Positions 26,776 through 37,118 are shown, numbered from the stretch's first letter. The stretch is DNA of 64,000 bases from JAAXHB01 sp965214945 (GCA_965214945.1 OZ244029.1:186001-250000); one strand, 5' to 3'. The notes: generated from the sequence alone by a model not told the origin. Translations and numbers: made by a program.

Positions 26776-28233
26776 TTGACCCACGCTGAGCTGATCCCCA
26801 ACGTTCTGGCGGCCCGCTACGCCAGCGAGCCGATGCGTGAGCTGTGGTCGCCTGAGAACAAGGTCGTTCTCGAGCGGCGCCTGTGGCTGGCGGTGCTGAG
26901 GGCCCAGCGCGCTTTGGGCGCTGACGTCGAGAAGGCGGCTATCGATGATTACGAGGCGGTGCTTCACAACGTCGACCTGGCCTCGATCGCGGCCCGCGAG
27001 GCTGTCACCCGCCACGACGTCAAGGCCCGCATCGATGAGTTCTGCGCACTCGCCGGCCAGCAGCGGATTCATCTGGCGATGACCTCGCGCGATCTCACCG
27101 AGAACGTCGAGCAGATGCAGATCTTGGGATCTCTGCGGCTGATCCGGGCCGACCTGGCGGCGCTGTTGGAGAGACTCGCCGACCGCGCGGAAACTCACGC
27201 GGCGTTGGCGATGACTGCGCGCACGCACAACGTGGCCGCCCAGGTCACCACACTCGGCAAGCGCTTCGCCGACGCGGCATCTGAGACGATCCTCGGTTTC
27301 GAGCGGGTGTCTGAGCTGATGGGCCGATACCCGCTGCGCGGCCTGAAGGGCCCGGTCGGCACCCGCGCCGACCAGCTAGATCTGCTGGGCACGGCCGCCG
27401 CGGTCGCCGAACTGGAGCGGCTCGTGGCCGAGCACTGCGGCTTCAGCCGTGTGCTGGCGACTTCAGCGCAGGTCTACCCGCGCTCGCTCGACCTGGACGT
27501 CGTGTCTGCTCTGGTGCAGGCCGTGTCGGCGCCGGCGTCGCTGGCGCTGACTCTGCGGCTGATGGCTGGCCTCGGGCTCGTGTCGGAGGGCTTTCGGGCT
27601 GGCCAGGTCGGCTCGTCGGCGATGCCCCACAAGGTCAACGCCCGCTCCGCTGAGCGCATCGGCGCTCTTAAGGCGGTGCTGGACGGCCATCTGGCGATGG
27701 CGGCCTCACTCAGCGGCAGCTTGTGGAACGAGGGCGACGTGAGCTGCTCTGCGGTGCGGCGTGTGATGCTGCCTGATGCCTTCTTCGCCGCGGACGGGCT
27801 GCTGCACACCGCGGCTGCGCTTGTTGACGAGCTGGAGGTCTTCGAGGGTGCCATCTCCGCAGAGCTGCGGCGCCAGTTGCCGCTGCTGGCCACCGCACGG
27901 CTTCTCGGCGCCCTTGTCGAGGCCGGAATGGGCCGAGAGGCGGCACACGAGCTGGTAGCAGAGCACGCGCGGGCCGTGGTCGCAGCCGACCGCAAAGGCG
28001 AGGATGCTCTCACAGCCGACGGCCCAGGCGGCAGGCGCGATCCGCTGGTGGAGCGCCTGGCCGCGGACAGGCACTCACCGCTGGGCCGCGAGACTCTTGC
28101 CGCGCTAATCGCGGAGGCCGCCGATTTCACAGGCACGGCTGGAGTGCAGGTCGCAGAGATCGCAGCTCAGGCCCGCGCCGTCGTTACAAGCTGCCCCGCA
28201 GCCTCAGGCCGAGAGCCTGAAGTCAGGTTCTGA
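26776..28233 (+). CDS. purB: Adenylosuccinate lyase
   Basis: 485 residues. Cleaves adenylosuccinate and SAICAR, releasing fumarate. RHDVKARIDEF, MTSRDLTENVEQ, TARTHNVAAQ and the signature GSSAMPHKVNARSAERI with its flexible Ser loop are present. The likely start is TTG 26776, as the homologous region begins at NVLAARYAS; the frame is open to 26605 within purA but that part is not coding. No strong ribosome site is seen. Confidence 0.95.
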   Translation: MTHAELIPNVLAARYASEPMRELWSPENKVVLERRLWLAVLRAQRALGADVEKAAIDDYEAVLHNVDLASIAAREAVTRHDVKARIDEFCALAGQQRIHLAMTSRDLTENVEQMQILGSLRLIRADLAALLERLADRAETHAALAMTARTHNVAAQVTTLGKRFADAASETILGFERVSELMGRYPLRGLKGPVGTRADQLDLLGTAAAVAELERLVAEHCGFSRVLATSAQVYPRSLDLDVVSALVQAVSAPASLALTLRLMAGLGLVSEGFRAGQVGSSAMPHKVNARSAERIGALKAVLDGHLAMAASLSGSLWNEGDVSCSAVRRVMLPDAFFAADGLLHTAAALVDELEVFEGAISAELRRQLPLLATARLLGALVEAGMGREAAHELVAEHARAVVAADRKGEDALTADGPGGRRDPLVERLAADRHSPLGRETLAALIAEAADFTGTAGVQVAEIAAQARAVVTSCPAASGREPEVRF

Positions 28234-28289
28234 GGCCACAGGTTCTGAAAGCCTTCTTCGGCGCTCTAACCGTGTGCGCTCTGACCGTA

Positions 28290-28321
28290 GTTCTGACGGC
28301 ACGGTGACGTGCCGTCAGAAC
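28290..28321. terminator. Perfect 13-bp hairpin after purB
   Basis: Arms gttctgacggcac / gtgccgtcagaac with a 6-nt loop, between purB (+) and the 28348-28779 gene (-). The two genes converge, so it may terminate one or both transcripts, although neither side has a clear U tract. Confidence 0.55.
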
Positions 28322-28347
28322 TTGAGGAGTGAGCGATGCCCCCGCGC

Positions 28348-28779
28348 TTAGCGAGCGACACCCCCGCGCTTGAGCACGCTGACAGGCACGTTCATTTCGC
28401 GCCAAGCGGCGTAGCTGATGCCCTTGCGATTGCTGTAAGACGCCACGATTTCCACGAAGTCGGCTTCCAGCTCGCTGATGTCCACCATGTTGCTCAGCTT
28501 CTCCAGCGCAGCCTCTAGGTTCATGCGTTCTTGAATGAGCTGGACCTGCTTTAGCGGTGTAGCCTCATCAAACGTCTCACTGATCTCGGCAATCCTGTTC
28601 GCTATCTTCTCAGGACTGCGACGAATCCCTCGACGAGGCGGGTTGTCCGCAAGGGCCTGAAGATACGCAGAGACCGCTCGGTTCTCGATTCTAGCTTTTT
28701 TCATTGCCTGCCGGTGTTCATCGGACATTGTTCTCGGCACTGTGAGTGTTCCCTTCTTGTTGAGACAGCCTTTCGGCAT
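28348..28779 (-). CDS. Small helical protein of unknown function
   Basis: 143 residues from the ATG at 28779, which has GGAAG just upstream; the frame is open to 28902. Basic start (MPKGCLNKKGT), a long charged helical region (MSDEHRQAMKKARIENRAVSAYLQAL; LIQERMNLEAALEKL), then a C-terminal segment KGISYAAWREMNVPVSVLKRGGV that looks like a small helix-turn-helix. I recall similar uncharacterised actinobacterial proteins but no function. DNA here is AT-richer than its neighbours and the gene breaks the purB-pyrE strand order, hinting at transfer. A consensus TATAAT lies 21 nt before the start. Confidence 0.7.
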   Translation of the reverse strand: MPKGCLNKKGTLTVPRTMSDEHRQAMKKARIENRAVSAYLQALADNPPRRGIRRSPEKIANRIAEISETFDEATPLKQVQLIQERMNLEAALEKLSNMVDISELEADFVEIVASYSNRKGISYAAWREMNVPVSVLKRGGVAR

Positions 28780-28800
28780 GTCATCTTCCAGGATTGTCTG

Positions 28801-28806
28801 ATTATA
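28801..28806 (-). promoter_or_regulatory. Consensus -10 box for the 28348-28779 gene
   Basis: TATAAT on the minus strand, 21 nt before the start codon. It is the only perfect sigma-70 -10 hexamer I noted beside a gene here. No clear -35 is visible. Confidence 0.45.
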
Positions 28807-28922
28807 ACCCGGTTTGGATGACAGTTCTACCCGACTCTGTCCTTGTAGACGATAACAGACTGAGCCTTCTTGCTGCAACACGTCTGTGAAGGCTTGCCTC
28901 AACGCTCTGTTAGGATCGCCGG

Positions 28923-29489
28923 GTGGTGTACGCCGATCTCCCCGGTGCCGGACCGCTGATCGACCATCTGATGCGGTATTCGGTGCGTACCGGCGATTTC
29001 GTGCTCAAGTCGGGCAGGCGCAGCACATGGTTCATAGACGCCAAGCAGACTGCGTGCCGTCCTGACGGCATCATGGAGATAGCCGCCGCAGCCCTGAGGA
29101 TCATACCTGAGCACACCACCGCCATAGGAGGTCTGACAATGGGCGCCGACCCAATCTCCTTCGGAGTCGCAGCGCTCGCCGCAGCGCAAGGTCGGTCGCT
29201 CAAGTCGTTCAGCATCCGCAAGGATGCAAAAGACCATGGTGTGAGGGGCCGCGTCGCTGGCGCTTTGACACGCGGCGACAAGGCTGTGGTGGTCGAGGAC
29301 ACCGCCACGCGTGGAACGTCAGTGCTGGATGCGGCACTGACGGTGAGATCCGCCGGAGCCGACCCAATTCTGCTACTTGCGGTGGTTGATCGCGGCGGTA
29401 CTGCGTCGGCTCTGGCAGCCCGGCACGGCTTCGAGTTCCAGGCCCTGGTCACCGCCCCTGACCTGGGCTTTCCATATGAGGGAGGCTGA
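28923..29489 (+). CDS. pyrE: Orotate phosphoribosyltransferase
   Basis: 188 residues. Forms OMP from orotate and PRPP in pyrimidine synthesis. FVLKSGRRSTWFIDAKQ holds the substrate Lys region; IRKDAKDHG is the mobile catalytic loop; the PRPP motif is VVVEDTATRGTSVLDAA, slightly off the usual VTTGGS form. GTG start at 28923 with TAGGAT 6 nt upstream, a leaderless-type arrangement. The next gene begins one base after its stop. Confidence 0.92.
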   Translation: MVYADLPGAGPLIDHLMRYSVRTGDFVLKSGRRSTWFIDAKQTACRPDGIMEIAAAALRIIPEHTTAIGGLTMGADPISFGVAALAAAQGRSLKSFSIRKDAKDHGVRGRVAGALTRGDKAVVVEDTATRGTSVLDAALTVRSAGADPILLLAVVDRGGTASALAARHGFEFQALVTAPDLGFPYEGG

Positions 29490-29490
29490 G

Positions 29491-30915
<1,425 letters not shown>

Positions 30916-30939
30916 TCCCGGGTTGCGGTTGCTGCGACT

Positions 30940-32799
30940 CTAGGTGGCGAGGCGGCCTACATCGCGCACGGCGCCCTTGTCGGCCGATGTGGCCATCGCC
31001 GCATAGGCGCGCAGTGCCGCGGACACCTGGCGGGGCCGCGGGTTGCGCGGCCTCCAACCCCCTGCCCGAGCGTCTTGCTCGGCCCGGCGCCGGGCCAGCT
31101 CGCCGTCGTCCAACCGAAGACTCACCGACCGGTTCGGGATGTCGATGTCGATGATGTCGCCGTCGCGGATCAGCGCTATGGCGCCGCCCTCGGCCGCCTC
31201 CGGCGAGGCGTGGCCGATAGACAGGCCCGACGTCCCACCGGAGAAGCGCCCGTCTGTGAACAGCGCGCACTGCTTGCCGAGGCCCCGCGACTTGATATAG
31301 GAGGTCGGATACAGCATCTCCTGCATTCCGGGGCCGCCGCGCGGCCCTTCGTAACGCACGATTACCACGTCGCCGGCCTGCACACCTGCGCCAGATTCGT
31401 CGAGGATGCCGTCGCAGGCGGTGTCCTGGCTCTCGAAGACCTTCGCCGGGCCTGAGAACTCGAAGATCGAAGAGTCCACGCCCGCGGTCTTAACGATGCA
31501 GCCGTCTACGGCGATGTTGCCGTAGAGCACGGCCAGCCCGCCGTCCGCGTTGTAGGGGTCGGCAACTGAGCGTATGCAGCCATTCACACGGTCGAGGTCG
31601 AGCGTCGGCCACCGCTCGGCCTGACTGAACGCCCGCTGTGTGGGGATGCCCGCCGGCCCGGCCCGATAGAACTCGCGCACTTCGTCCGACGGGTCGCGCA
31701 TCACGTCCCAGCGGTCGAGCGCGTCGCCGAGCGTGTCGGAATGCACCGTGGGCACGTCGGTGTGGAGCAGCCCGCCTCGGTCGAGCTCACCGAGGATCGC
31801 CATGATCCCGCCAGCGCGGTGTACGTCCTCCACGTGAAACCGCGAGGTCGACGGCGCGACTTTGCAGATGTTGGGGGTCGACCGGCTGAGGCGGTCGATG
31901 TCGGCCATCGTGAAATCCACTTCGCCCTCGCGGGCCGCAGCCAGGATGTGAAGCACGGTGTTGGTGGAGCCGCCCATGGCAATGTCGAGGCGCATGGCGT
32001 TCTCGAACGCTGCTTTCGATACGATAGAGCGGGGCAACACAGCCTCGTCGTCCTTCTCGTAGAAGCGCCGGGCCAGGTCGACTACGCGGCGGCCCGCCTC
32101 GAGGAACAGCTCGCGGCGGTCGGCATGGGTGGCCAACACGGTGCCGTTGCCGGGCAGCGAAAGCCCGAGCGCTTCGGTGAGGCAGTTCATCGAGTTGGCG
32201 GTGAACATCCCCGAGCACGATCCGCAGGTGGGGCACGCCGATCGCTCCATCTCCAGAAGGTCGGCGTCGCTGACGCTGGAGTCGCCGGCGGAGATCATCG
32301 GGTTGATCAGGTCGAGCTTCACGCTGACCCCGGCGAGCTTCGTCTTGCCGGCCTCCATCGGCCCGCCCGACACGAACACCGTCGGCACGTTGAGCCGCAT
32401 GGCGGCCATCAGCATCCCAGGCGTGATCTTGTCGCAGTTGGAGATGCACACCAGAGCGTCCGCGCAGTGGGCGTTCACCATGTATTCCACCGAATCGGCG
32501 ATGAGGTCGCGGCTCGGAAGGCTGTAGAGCATCCCGTCGTGGCCCATGGCGATGCCGTCGTCCACGGCGATGGTGTTGAACTCCTTAGCTACGCCGCCCG
32601 CGGCGGCGATCTCCGCCGCCACCAGCTGGCCAAGGTCTTTGAGGTGGACATGGCCGGGCACGAACTGTGTGAAGGAGTTGGCCACGGCGATGATCGGCTT
32701 GTCGAAATCGCCGTCGGTCATGCCGGTGGCCCGCCATAGAGCGCGGGCGCCCGCCATGTTGCGGCCCCGTGTGGTGGTGTGAGATCGAAGCGACGCCAT
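30940..32799 (-). CDS. ilvD: Dihydroxy-acid dehydratase
   Basis: 619 residues. Third step of branched-chain amino-acid synthesis; Fe-S enzyme. CISNCDKITPGMLMA and CPTCGSCSGMFTANSMNCLTEALG give the cluster cysteines; GGSTNTVLH, DGRFSGGTSGLSIGH and the C-terminal PNRSVSLRLDD are conserved. Length matches the E. coli-type (long) form. TAGCAT lies 7 nt before the ATG and there is no ribosome site (leaderless-type). It converges on the malic enzyme with a 24-nt gap. Confidence 0.96.
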   Translation of the reverse strand: MASLRSHTTTRGRNMAGARALWRATGMTDGDFDKPIIAVANSFTQFVPGHVHLKDLGQLVAAEIAAAGGVAKEFNTIAVDDGIAMGHDGMLYSLPSRDLIADSVEYMVNAHCADALVCISNCDKITPGMLMAAMRLNVPTVFVSGGPMEAGKTKLAGVSVKLDLINPMISAGDSSVSDADLLEMERSACPTCGSCSGMFTANSMNCLTEALGLSLPGNGTVLATHADRRELFLEAGRRVVDLARRFYEKDDEAVLPRSIVSKAAFENAMRLDIAMGGSTNTVLHILAAAREGEVDFTMADIDRLSRSTPNICKVAPSTSRFHVEDVHRAGGIMAILGELDRGGLLHTDVPTVHSDTLGDALDRWDVMRDPSDEVREFYRAGPAGIPTQRAFSQAERWPTLDLDRVNGCIRSVADPYNADGGLAVLYGNIAVDGCIVKTAGVDSSIFEFSGPAKVFESQDTACDGILDESGAGVQAGDVVIVRYEGPRGGPGMQEMLYPTSYIKSRGLGKQCALFTDGRFSGGTSGLSIGHASPEAAEGGAIALIRDGDIIDIDIPNRSVSLRLDDGELARRRAEQDARAGGWRPRNPRPRQVSAALRAYAAMATSADKGAVRDVGRLAT

Positions 32800-32822
32800 A
32801 AGCCCAATGCTACCGGGCCTGC

Positions 32823-34109
32823 CTAGTTCCGCCCATCGGACTGTGAAGACGGCGCCGCCGGTGTGAATTCGGCTCTCAAGTGTTTGATGCCGTGGATGAA
32901 CGATGATGCCAGCAGGTCGGGCTCGCCGACGGCGTGTATGTCGCTCAGGCGGCTGAACAGCTCACGGAACATCACCAGGATTTCGCGCCGGGCTAGGTGA
33001 GCACCCAGGCAGAAGTGCGGCCCGGGTCCGCCGAATCCGATATGCGGGTTCGGGTCTCGGCCCACGTCGAATGTGTACGGGTCGCTGAACACCGACTCGT
33101 CGCGGTTGGCTGACAGGTAGTTCATCAGTACCTTGTCGCCCTCTTTGATCTGCTGGCCTTCCAGCACTGTGTCGCATGTCGCGGTGCGGCGCATATAGGT
33201 GACAGGGCTCGCCATGCGCACGATCTCCTCCACCGCCTTCGGCCCAGTGCCCTCGAAGTCGGCGGACCAGATGCTGCGCTGGTCGGGATAATCGGTGAGG
33301 TACACAAGCCCCCAGCTGATGGCGTTGCGAGTGGTCTCGTTTCCGGCCACCACCAACAGGATGAAGAAACTGGCAATTTCCGAGCTGGTAAGCCTCTCTC
33401 CGTCCACTTCGGCGTTCACGAGCACGCTGGTGAGATCGTCTGAGCCGCCACCTGCCTTCGACTCCGCCACGTCGGCCATCAGCTCGGCCAGGGACTTGCC
33501 CGCTTCGAGAATGGCCAGCAGAAGATCACCGGATTCGGGCACGTACTCGGGGTCGGTGCTGCCCAGAATGATGTTCGATTGATCGAACACAAAATCAAGC
33601 TGCGAAGCGGGGATGCCCATCAGATCGCACACGATCTTCAGCGGCAGCCGAGCCGCGATGTCCACCACGAAATCGCAGGATCCCAGCTCACACACGTCGT
33701 CGATTATCGTTGCGGCCTGATCTCGCACCGAGGCTTCCAGACGGGCAAGCATCCGCGGCGTGAATCCGGCTGACACCAGCCGCCTCATCCGGGCGTGGCG
33801 AGGATCGTCCATAGAGATCATCGACAGGAAGTACTCGTTGAACTCCGGCGGGGAGTCGAGCACTGTGATGCCCGACGCCGAAGAGTAGACCCGCGGGTTG
33901 CGCGACATCTCCAAGATAGGAGCGTGGCGGGTGACCACCCAGGCCCCCGGTCCTTGCGGCAGGGACGCCTCTGGACGCGGAACCGGTTCTTCGAAGAAAG
34001 TGAGCGGCTGGGAGCGAAGAAGGGCCAGGTCGGCTTCCACCTCGCCGCGAGGCCGGGTCCAGAACCCGGGGCGTATGGGGTTGACTTGGCTTGAGTCAGT
34101 GACAGTCAT
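32823..34109 (-). CDS. Cytochrome P450
   Basis: 428 residues. I-helix LLVVAGNETTRNA (about 250), ExxR in AVEEIVRMASP (about 295) and the heme loop HIGFGGPGPHFCLGAHLARRE with the thiolate Cys near 366. The overall pattern (MISMDDPRHARMRRLVSAGFTPRM) resembles actinobacterial steroid/lipid P450s such as CYP125/CYP142/CYP124, an inference only. ATG 34109 has AGGAG upstream; the frame extends to 34247. It is divergent from a sulfotransferase, so both may act on one lipid or sterol. No ferredoxin gene is adjacent. Confidence 0.93.
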   Translation of the reverse strand: MTVTDSSQVNPIRPGFWTRPRGEVEADLALLRSQPLTFFEEPVPRPEASLPQGPGAWVVTRHAPILEMSRNPRVYSSASGITVLDSPPEFNEYFLSMISMDDPRHARMRRLVSAGFTPRMLARLEASVRDQAATIIDDVCELGSCDFVVDIAARLPLKIVCDLMGIPASQLDFVFDQSNIILGSTDPEYVPESGDLLLAILEAGKSLAELMADVAESKAGGGSDDLTSVLVNAEVDGERLTSSEIASFFILLVVAGNETTRNAISWGLVYLTDYPDQRSIWSADFEGTGPKAVEEIVRMASPVTYMRRTATCDTVLEGQQIKEGDKVLMNYLSANRDESVFSDPYTFDVGRDPNPHIGFGGPGPHFCLGAHLARREILVMFRELFSRLSDIHAVGEPDLLASSFIHGIKHLRAEFTPAAPSSQSDGRN

Positions 34110-34263
34110 GGCGTCTCCTGTTGAGACTCCCTCGTAAGGCGAGGCCTCAGCGGCCGGCGCATCGCCTCGAACTTGCGCCCCAACAGGCAGAGGCTGTAAC
34201 AGGCACAGGCTGCCGGCCGAGCTGCGGGCGTGTCCCGCACGGCACATCCACCGTACTATGCCA

Positions 34264-34321
34264 GTTCACTATGACGACCTCGAATGACTGTTTCACCATA
34301 ACCGTGGCGGTTCACTATGAC
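34264..34321. promoter_or_regulatory. Repeated 12-mer in the P450 / sulfotransferase divergent region
   Basis: gttcactatgac occurs exactly at 34264-34275 and 34310-34321, with a degenerate copy (gtttcaccataac) at about 34290. The spacing of 46 bp is near four helical turns plus a half. A candidate regulator site in a 278-nt gap that otherwise shows no gene. Confidence 0.5.
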
Positions 34322-34387
34322 AGCCCCAGGAAACATGACAGCCTCTGAGCTGCCGCGGCCTCACGCAGGCTGCGCCCAAGGCGCCGA

Positions 34388-35683
34388 ATGAGCGGCCTCT
34401 ACGAACGGCCCGACTGGGTGCGCCGGCTCAACCTGTTCGGGCCGGCGGTGGGCGATCCGGCGTTAATCGCGCCGCTCGATCCAGAGGAGCTGCTGACGCT
34501 GGCCCGGGCGTCCACAGGACTGCACGAAATTGGCGACACGCACTGGCTGGAGACCTACCGCAGGCGCGTGCTGTCTATCCACACCGAGTCGCAGGCCACG
34601 TTGTTGGGGCGGGTGCTGGCGCGTGCTGAGATCCTGAGGGTGCTGCAGACCAACCTGCGTCTTCGAGAGCTGTGGGCGGCCCGGCCCGAGGTGCTGCAGG
34701 TGCCGGTCGAGCGGCCTCTGTTTGTGGTGGGCGCGCCCCGCACCGGCACGACGATCTTGCTGGAGCTGCTGGCCCTGGATCAGCGGCTGCGCGCGCCGAT
34801 CGCCTTCGAAGCGCATCATCCGCTGCCGCTCGGCCCGGATGCGCACGCCGGTTCTGCCGCCGATGCTGACCGGCGCCGCGAGCTGGCCGAAGCCGAGCAG
34901 GAACTGTGGGCCGACGTCCAGCCTGAGATGATGACTGTGCACGAGCTGCGCAGCGACCTGCCTTGCGAATGCGTGCACTTCATGGCGCTCGACTTTGGCG
35001 CCGGCTATTGGAGCATGCAGTACAACGGCCCGGAGTTCAGCGCCTGGGCCGGTGCTCAGCCTGGCTTGACGGCCCGCACCTACCGAGCCCACCGGCGCTT
35101 CCTACAGACCCTCCAGCACCTGGGCTCAGCGGAGCGTCTGGCAGTGCCAGCGGATGGGCCCCGGCAGTGGCTGCTGAAGACGCCCGCGCATCTTCTGAAC
35201 ATGGTCGAGCTGTTCGACGAATACCCCGACGCCCTGGTGATCCACACCCACCGCGACCCGCTCAAGTTCGTCGCGTCGGCTGCCAGCACCACAGCGATCC
35301 TGCGCTGGCTTCGCAGCGACGCCGTTGACCCTGTGGAACAGGGCGCGATGATGCACCACGGCTTCCGGTTCATGCTCGACCGCGTGATCGAGCAGCGCGC
35401 CGGTGGTGCCGTGCCCGATGAGCAGTTCTTCGACAGCCACTACCGCGATCTGATGGATGATCCGGTGGCGGCCGTGCGTCGCATCTACGACAGCTTCGAG
35501 CTGGTCTGGCCCGACGGCCATGGCGAGCGCATCAAGCGGTATCTACGCCACAAACCCAAGCACAAGTTCGGTGTCCACCGCTACGACTTCGCCCACTACG
35601 GGCTAGACCCCGACGCCATCAGGGCTGACTACCGGCGTTACACCGCCCACTACAACGTCCCAACTGAGACCCGTCGGATCTGA
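34388..35683 (+). CDS. Sulfotransferase family protein (PAPS-dependent)
   Basis: 431 residues. The 5'-phosphosulfate loop is FVVGAPRTGTTILLELLALD (about 112-131) and the 3'-phosphate segment is VIHTHRDPLKFVASAAS (about 290). WLLKTPAHLLNM holds another conserved Lys. This is the long Sulfotransfer_3-type seen in mycobacteria and acidimicrobia, which sulfate lipids, sterols or glycans. The context with a P450 favours a hydroxylated lipid acceptor, but that is inference. No ribosome site or clear -10 precedes the ATG. Confidence 0.88.
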   Translation: MSGLYERPDWVRRLNLFGPAVGDPALIAPLDPEELLTLARASTGLHEIGDTHWLETYRRRVLSIHTESQATLLGRVLARAEILRVLQTNLRLRELWAARPEVLQVPVERPLFVVGAPRTGTTILLELLALDQRLRAPIAFEAHHPLPLGPDAHAGSAADADRRRELAEAEQELWADVQPEMMTVHELRSDLPCECVHFMALDFGAGYWSMQYNGPEFSAWAGAQPGLTARTYRAHRRFLQTLQHLGSAERLAVPADGPRQWLLKTPAHLLNMVELFDEYPDALVIHTHRDPLKFVASAASTTAILRWLRSDAVDPVEQGAMMHHGFRFMLDRVIEQRAGGAVPDEQFFDSHYRDLMDDPVAAVRRIYDSFELVWPDGHGERIKRYLRHKPKHKFGVHRYDFAHYGLDPDAIRADYRRYTAHYNVPTETRRI

Positions 35684-35717
35684 CCAACCGCCACCCCCGG
35701 TGATGACAAGCTCTTAG

Positions 35718-35745
35718 ACCGGGCTCAGTTCACCGGGCTCAGTTC
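35718..35745. repeat. 14-bp tandem duplication between convergent genes
   Basis: accgggctcagttc occurs twice in tandem. The second GGGCTC can pair with GAGCCC 12 nt further on, so the region may serve as a terminator between the sulfotransferase and Fic genes. Confidence 0.5.
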
Positions 35746-35773
35746 TTAGACAGAGCCCAGTTCTCGGGGCCAC

Positions 35774-36931
35774 TCATCGAGTTTGCTCCTCACTTAGAAC
35801 TGAAAGCACTTCAGTGGCTCTCCACCGGAGTTGCCCACGCGGACCGGCAGGCGCCTCGTCGAGCATCCCCAGCTGCTCGAGTTGTCGCAATGCCCTGAGA
35901 GCGCTCGGCAGGCTGACCTCGAGCCGGGACTGCACCAGCCGAGTATTCAGCACGGGATGGCGGAACGCCACATCGACCAGAGCGTTGGCTATGCCCCGTG
36001 TGCTTGCCTGAACGGCTTGCCGGTATCGCTCCCGCAGGTCCGTCAAACGCTCGGCGCGAACCGTGGCATCTTCGGACTGATCGAACACTGCTCGTAGGAA
36101 GAACTCCAGCCACGACCCGAAATCGCCTTTGGTCCTGACTCCTTGAAGCAGGGCGTAGTACTCGTAACGCCGGACCTCGAAGTAGGGCGAGAGATAGAGA
36201 AGCGGCATCGGCAGCCGGCCGCTGTGAACCAGGAACAGAATGATCAAGAGACGCCCGAGGCGCCCGTTGCCATCCAGGAAAGGGTGGATCGTCTCAAATT
36301 GGTAATGCACCATGGCCGCCTGAACCACTGGCGGCAGTCTTGGAGGCTCGTGGATGAACTTCTCGAGATCGCTCAGCAGGTCGGCGACCTCCTCTGGCGG
36401 AGGCGGAACGAACAGAGCCGTGTCGGGCGTGTCGCCCGGCGCTCCGATCCAGTTCTGCGATTTCCGAAGCTCTCCGGGCTGCCGCTTTTGACCGCGCACA
36501 CCGGCGAGCAGAACAGAGTGCACTTCTTTGATCAGGCGGACGCTAAGAGGCAATTCGGGCAGTCTCTCGATCGCGAGTTCCATCGCTCTCATGTAGTTCC
36601 TTACCTCTTCAAAGTCGGCAGACAGTGGCTTGTCATCAGCCTCGGCCTCGAAGAAGCCGTCCAACGAGGCTTGGGTGCCCTCGATCCGCGTCGAGGCAAC
36701 CGCCTCTCGGCTGAGATAGGAGCGCACGAGGAGCTGCGGCTCCGGCAGCAGACGTCCGATGCCCACGAGGCGGCCCAGCGCCGCCTCAGCATCGGCCACT
36801 AGCATGAGGTGCTGATCGGAGATCGCCAGCCTTCGGGGCAAACGCCGCGGAAAATAGGCAACGTAGGAATGTGAGCCGAGTGTGCGCTTGGCCCGTCCGA
36901 ACTTGGTGTCCTCGTAGTCGTCGGCTCTCAC
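35774..36931 (-). CDS. Fic-domain AMPylase (class II, self-inhibited)
   Basis: 385 residues. The Fic core motif HPFLDGNGRLGR (about 215-226) has the catalytic His and all key residues. An N-terminal inhibitory helix with S-x3-E-G (Ser80 to Gly85, STRIEG) marks a class II protein that blocks its own ATP site. The C-terminus is a winged helix (VSLPSALRALRQLEQLGML), suggesting DNA binding and autoregulation. It transfers AMP to protein Ser/Thr/Tyr; the target is unknown. GTG start with TAGGGT 8 nt upstream. A strong palindrome covers the -35 region. Confidence 0.93.
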   Translation of the reverse strand: MRADDYEDTKFGRAKRTLGSHSYVAYFPRRLPRRLAISDQHLMLVADAEAALGRLVGIGRLLPEPQLLVRSYLSREAVASTRIEGTQASLDGFFEAEADDKPLSADFEEVRNYMRAMELAIERLPELPLSVRLIKEVHSVLLAGVRGQKRQPGELRKSQNWIGAPGDTPDTALFVPPPPEEVADLLSDLEKFIHEPPRLPPVVQAAMVHYQFETIHPFLDGNGRLGRLLIILFLVHSGRLPMPLLYLSPYFEVRRYEYYALLQGVRTKGDFGSWLEFFLRAVFDQSEDATVRAERLTDLRERYRQAVQASTRGIANALVDVAFRHPVLNTRLVQSRLEVSLPSALRALRQLEQLGMLDEAPAGPRGQLRWRATEVLSVLSEEQTR

Positions 36932-36947
36932 CGGGCACGACCCTAGT

Positions 36948-36981
36948 GACCCTAACGGAAAACGGGTTTTTCGTTAGGGTC
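36948..36981. promoter_or_regulatory. Palindromic operator at the fic promoter
   Basis: gaccctaacg / cgttagggtc, a perfect 10-bp inverted repeat whose loop (gaaaa cggg ttttt) extends the symmetry to about 15 bp. Another ccctaacg lies at 36991-36998 and a degenerate one (ccctagtg) at 36941. It spans where the -35 for the TAGGGT box (36945-36940) should be. Likely bound by a repressor, perhaps Fic's own winged helix. Confidence 0.6.
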
Positions 36982-37042
36982 GGGCGTTGTCCCTAACGTT
37001 TGCGTAAGCGTCACGTCTGGTCGTTGGGGGCTTGTGTTGCGT

Positions 37043-37118
37043 TGGTGGTCGGGCGCGGCGTCGATCCGCGGACCTTCCGCTTTTCAGGCGGACGCTCTGC
37101 CAACTGAGCTACCCGACC
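37043..37118 (-). tRNA. tRNA-Phe (anticodon GAA), with encoded CCA
   Basis: 76 nt. Acceptor GGTCGGG pairs with CCCGACC, discriminator A then CCA. The D arm is gctcagttggcagagc; the anticodon loop CTGAAAA sits on tccgc/gcgga. The T loop reads ATCGACG: position 54 is A instead of the near-universal T, while T55, C56 and A58 are kept. Confidence 0.92.

Noticed and set aside
31741..32739. 332-codon plus-strand frame opposite ilvD
   Set aside because: Antisense of a highly conserved gene; no protein-like features.
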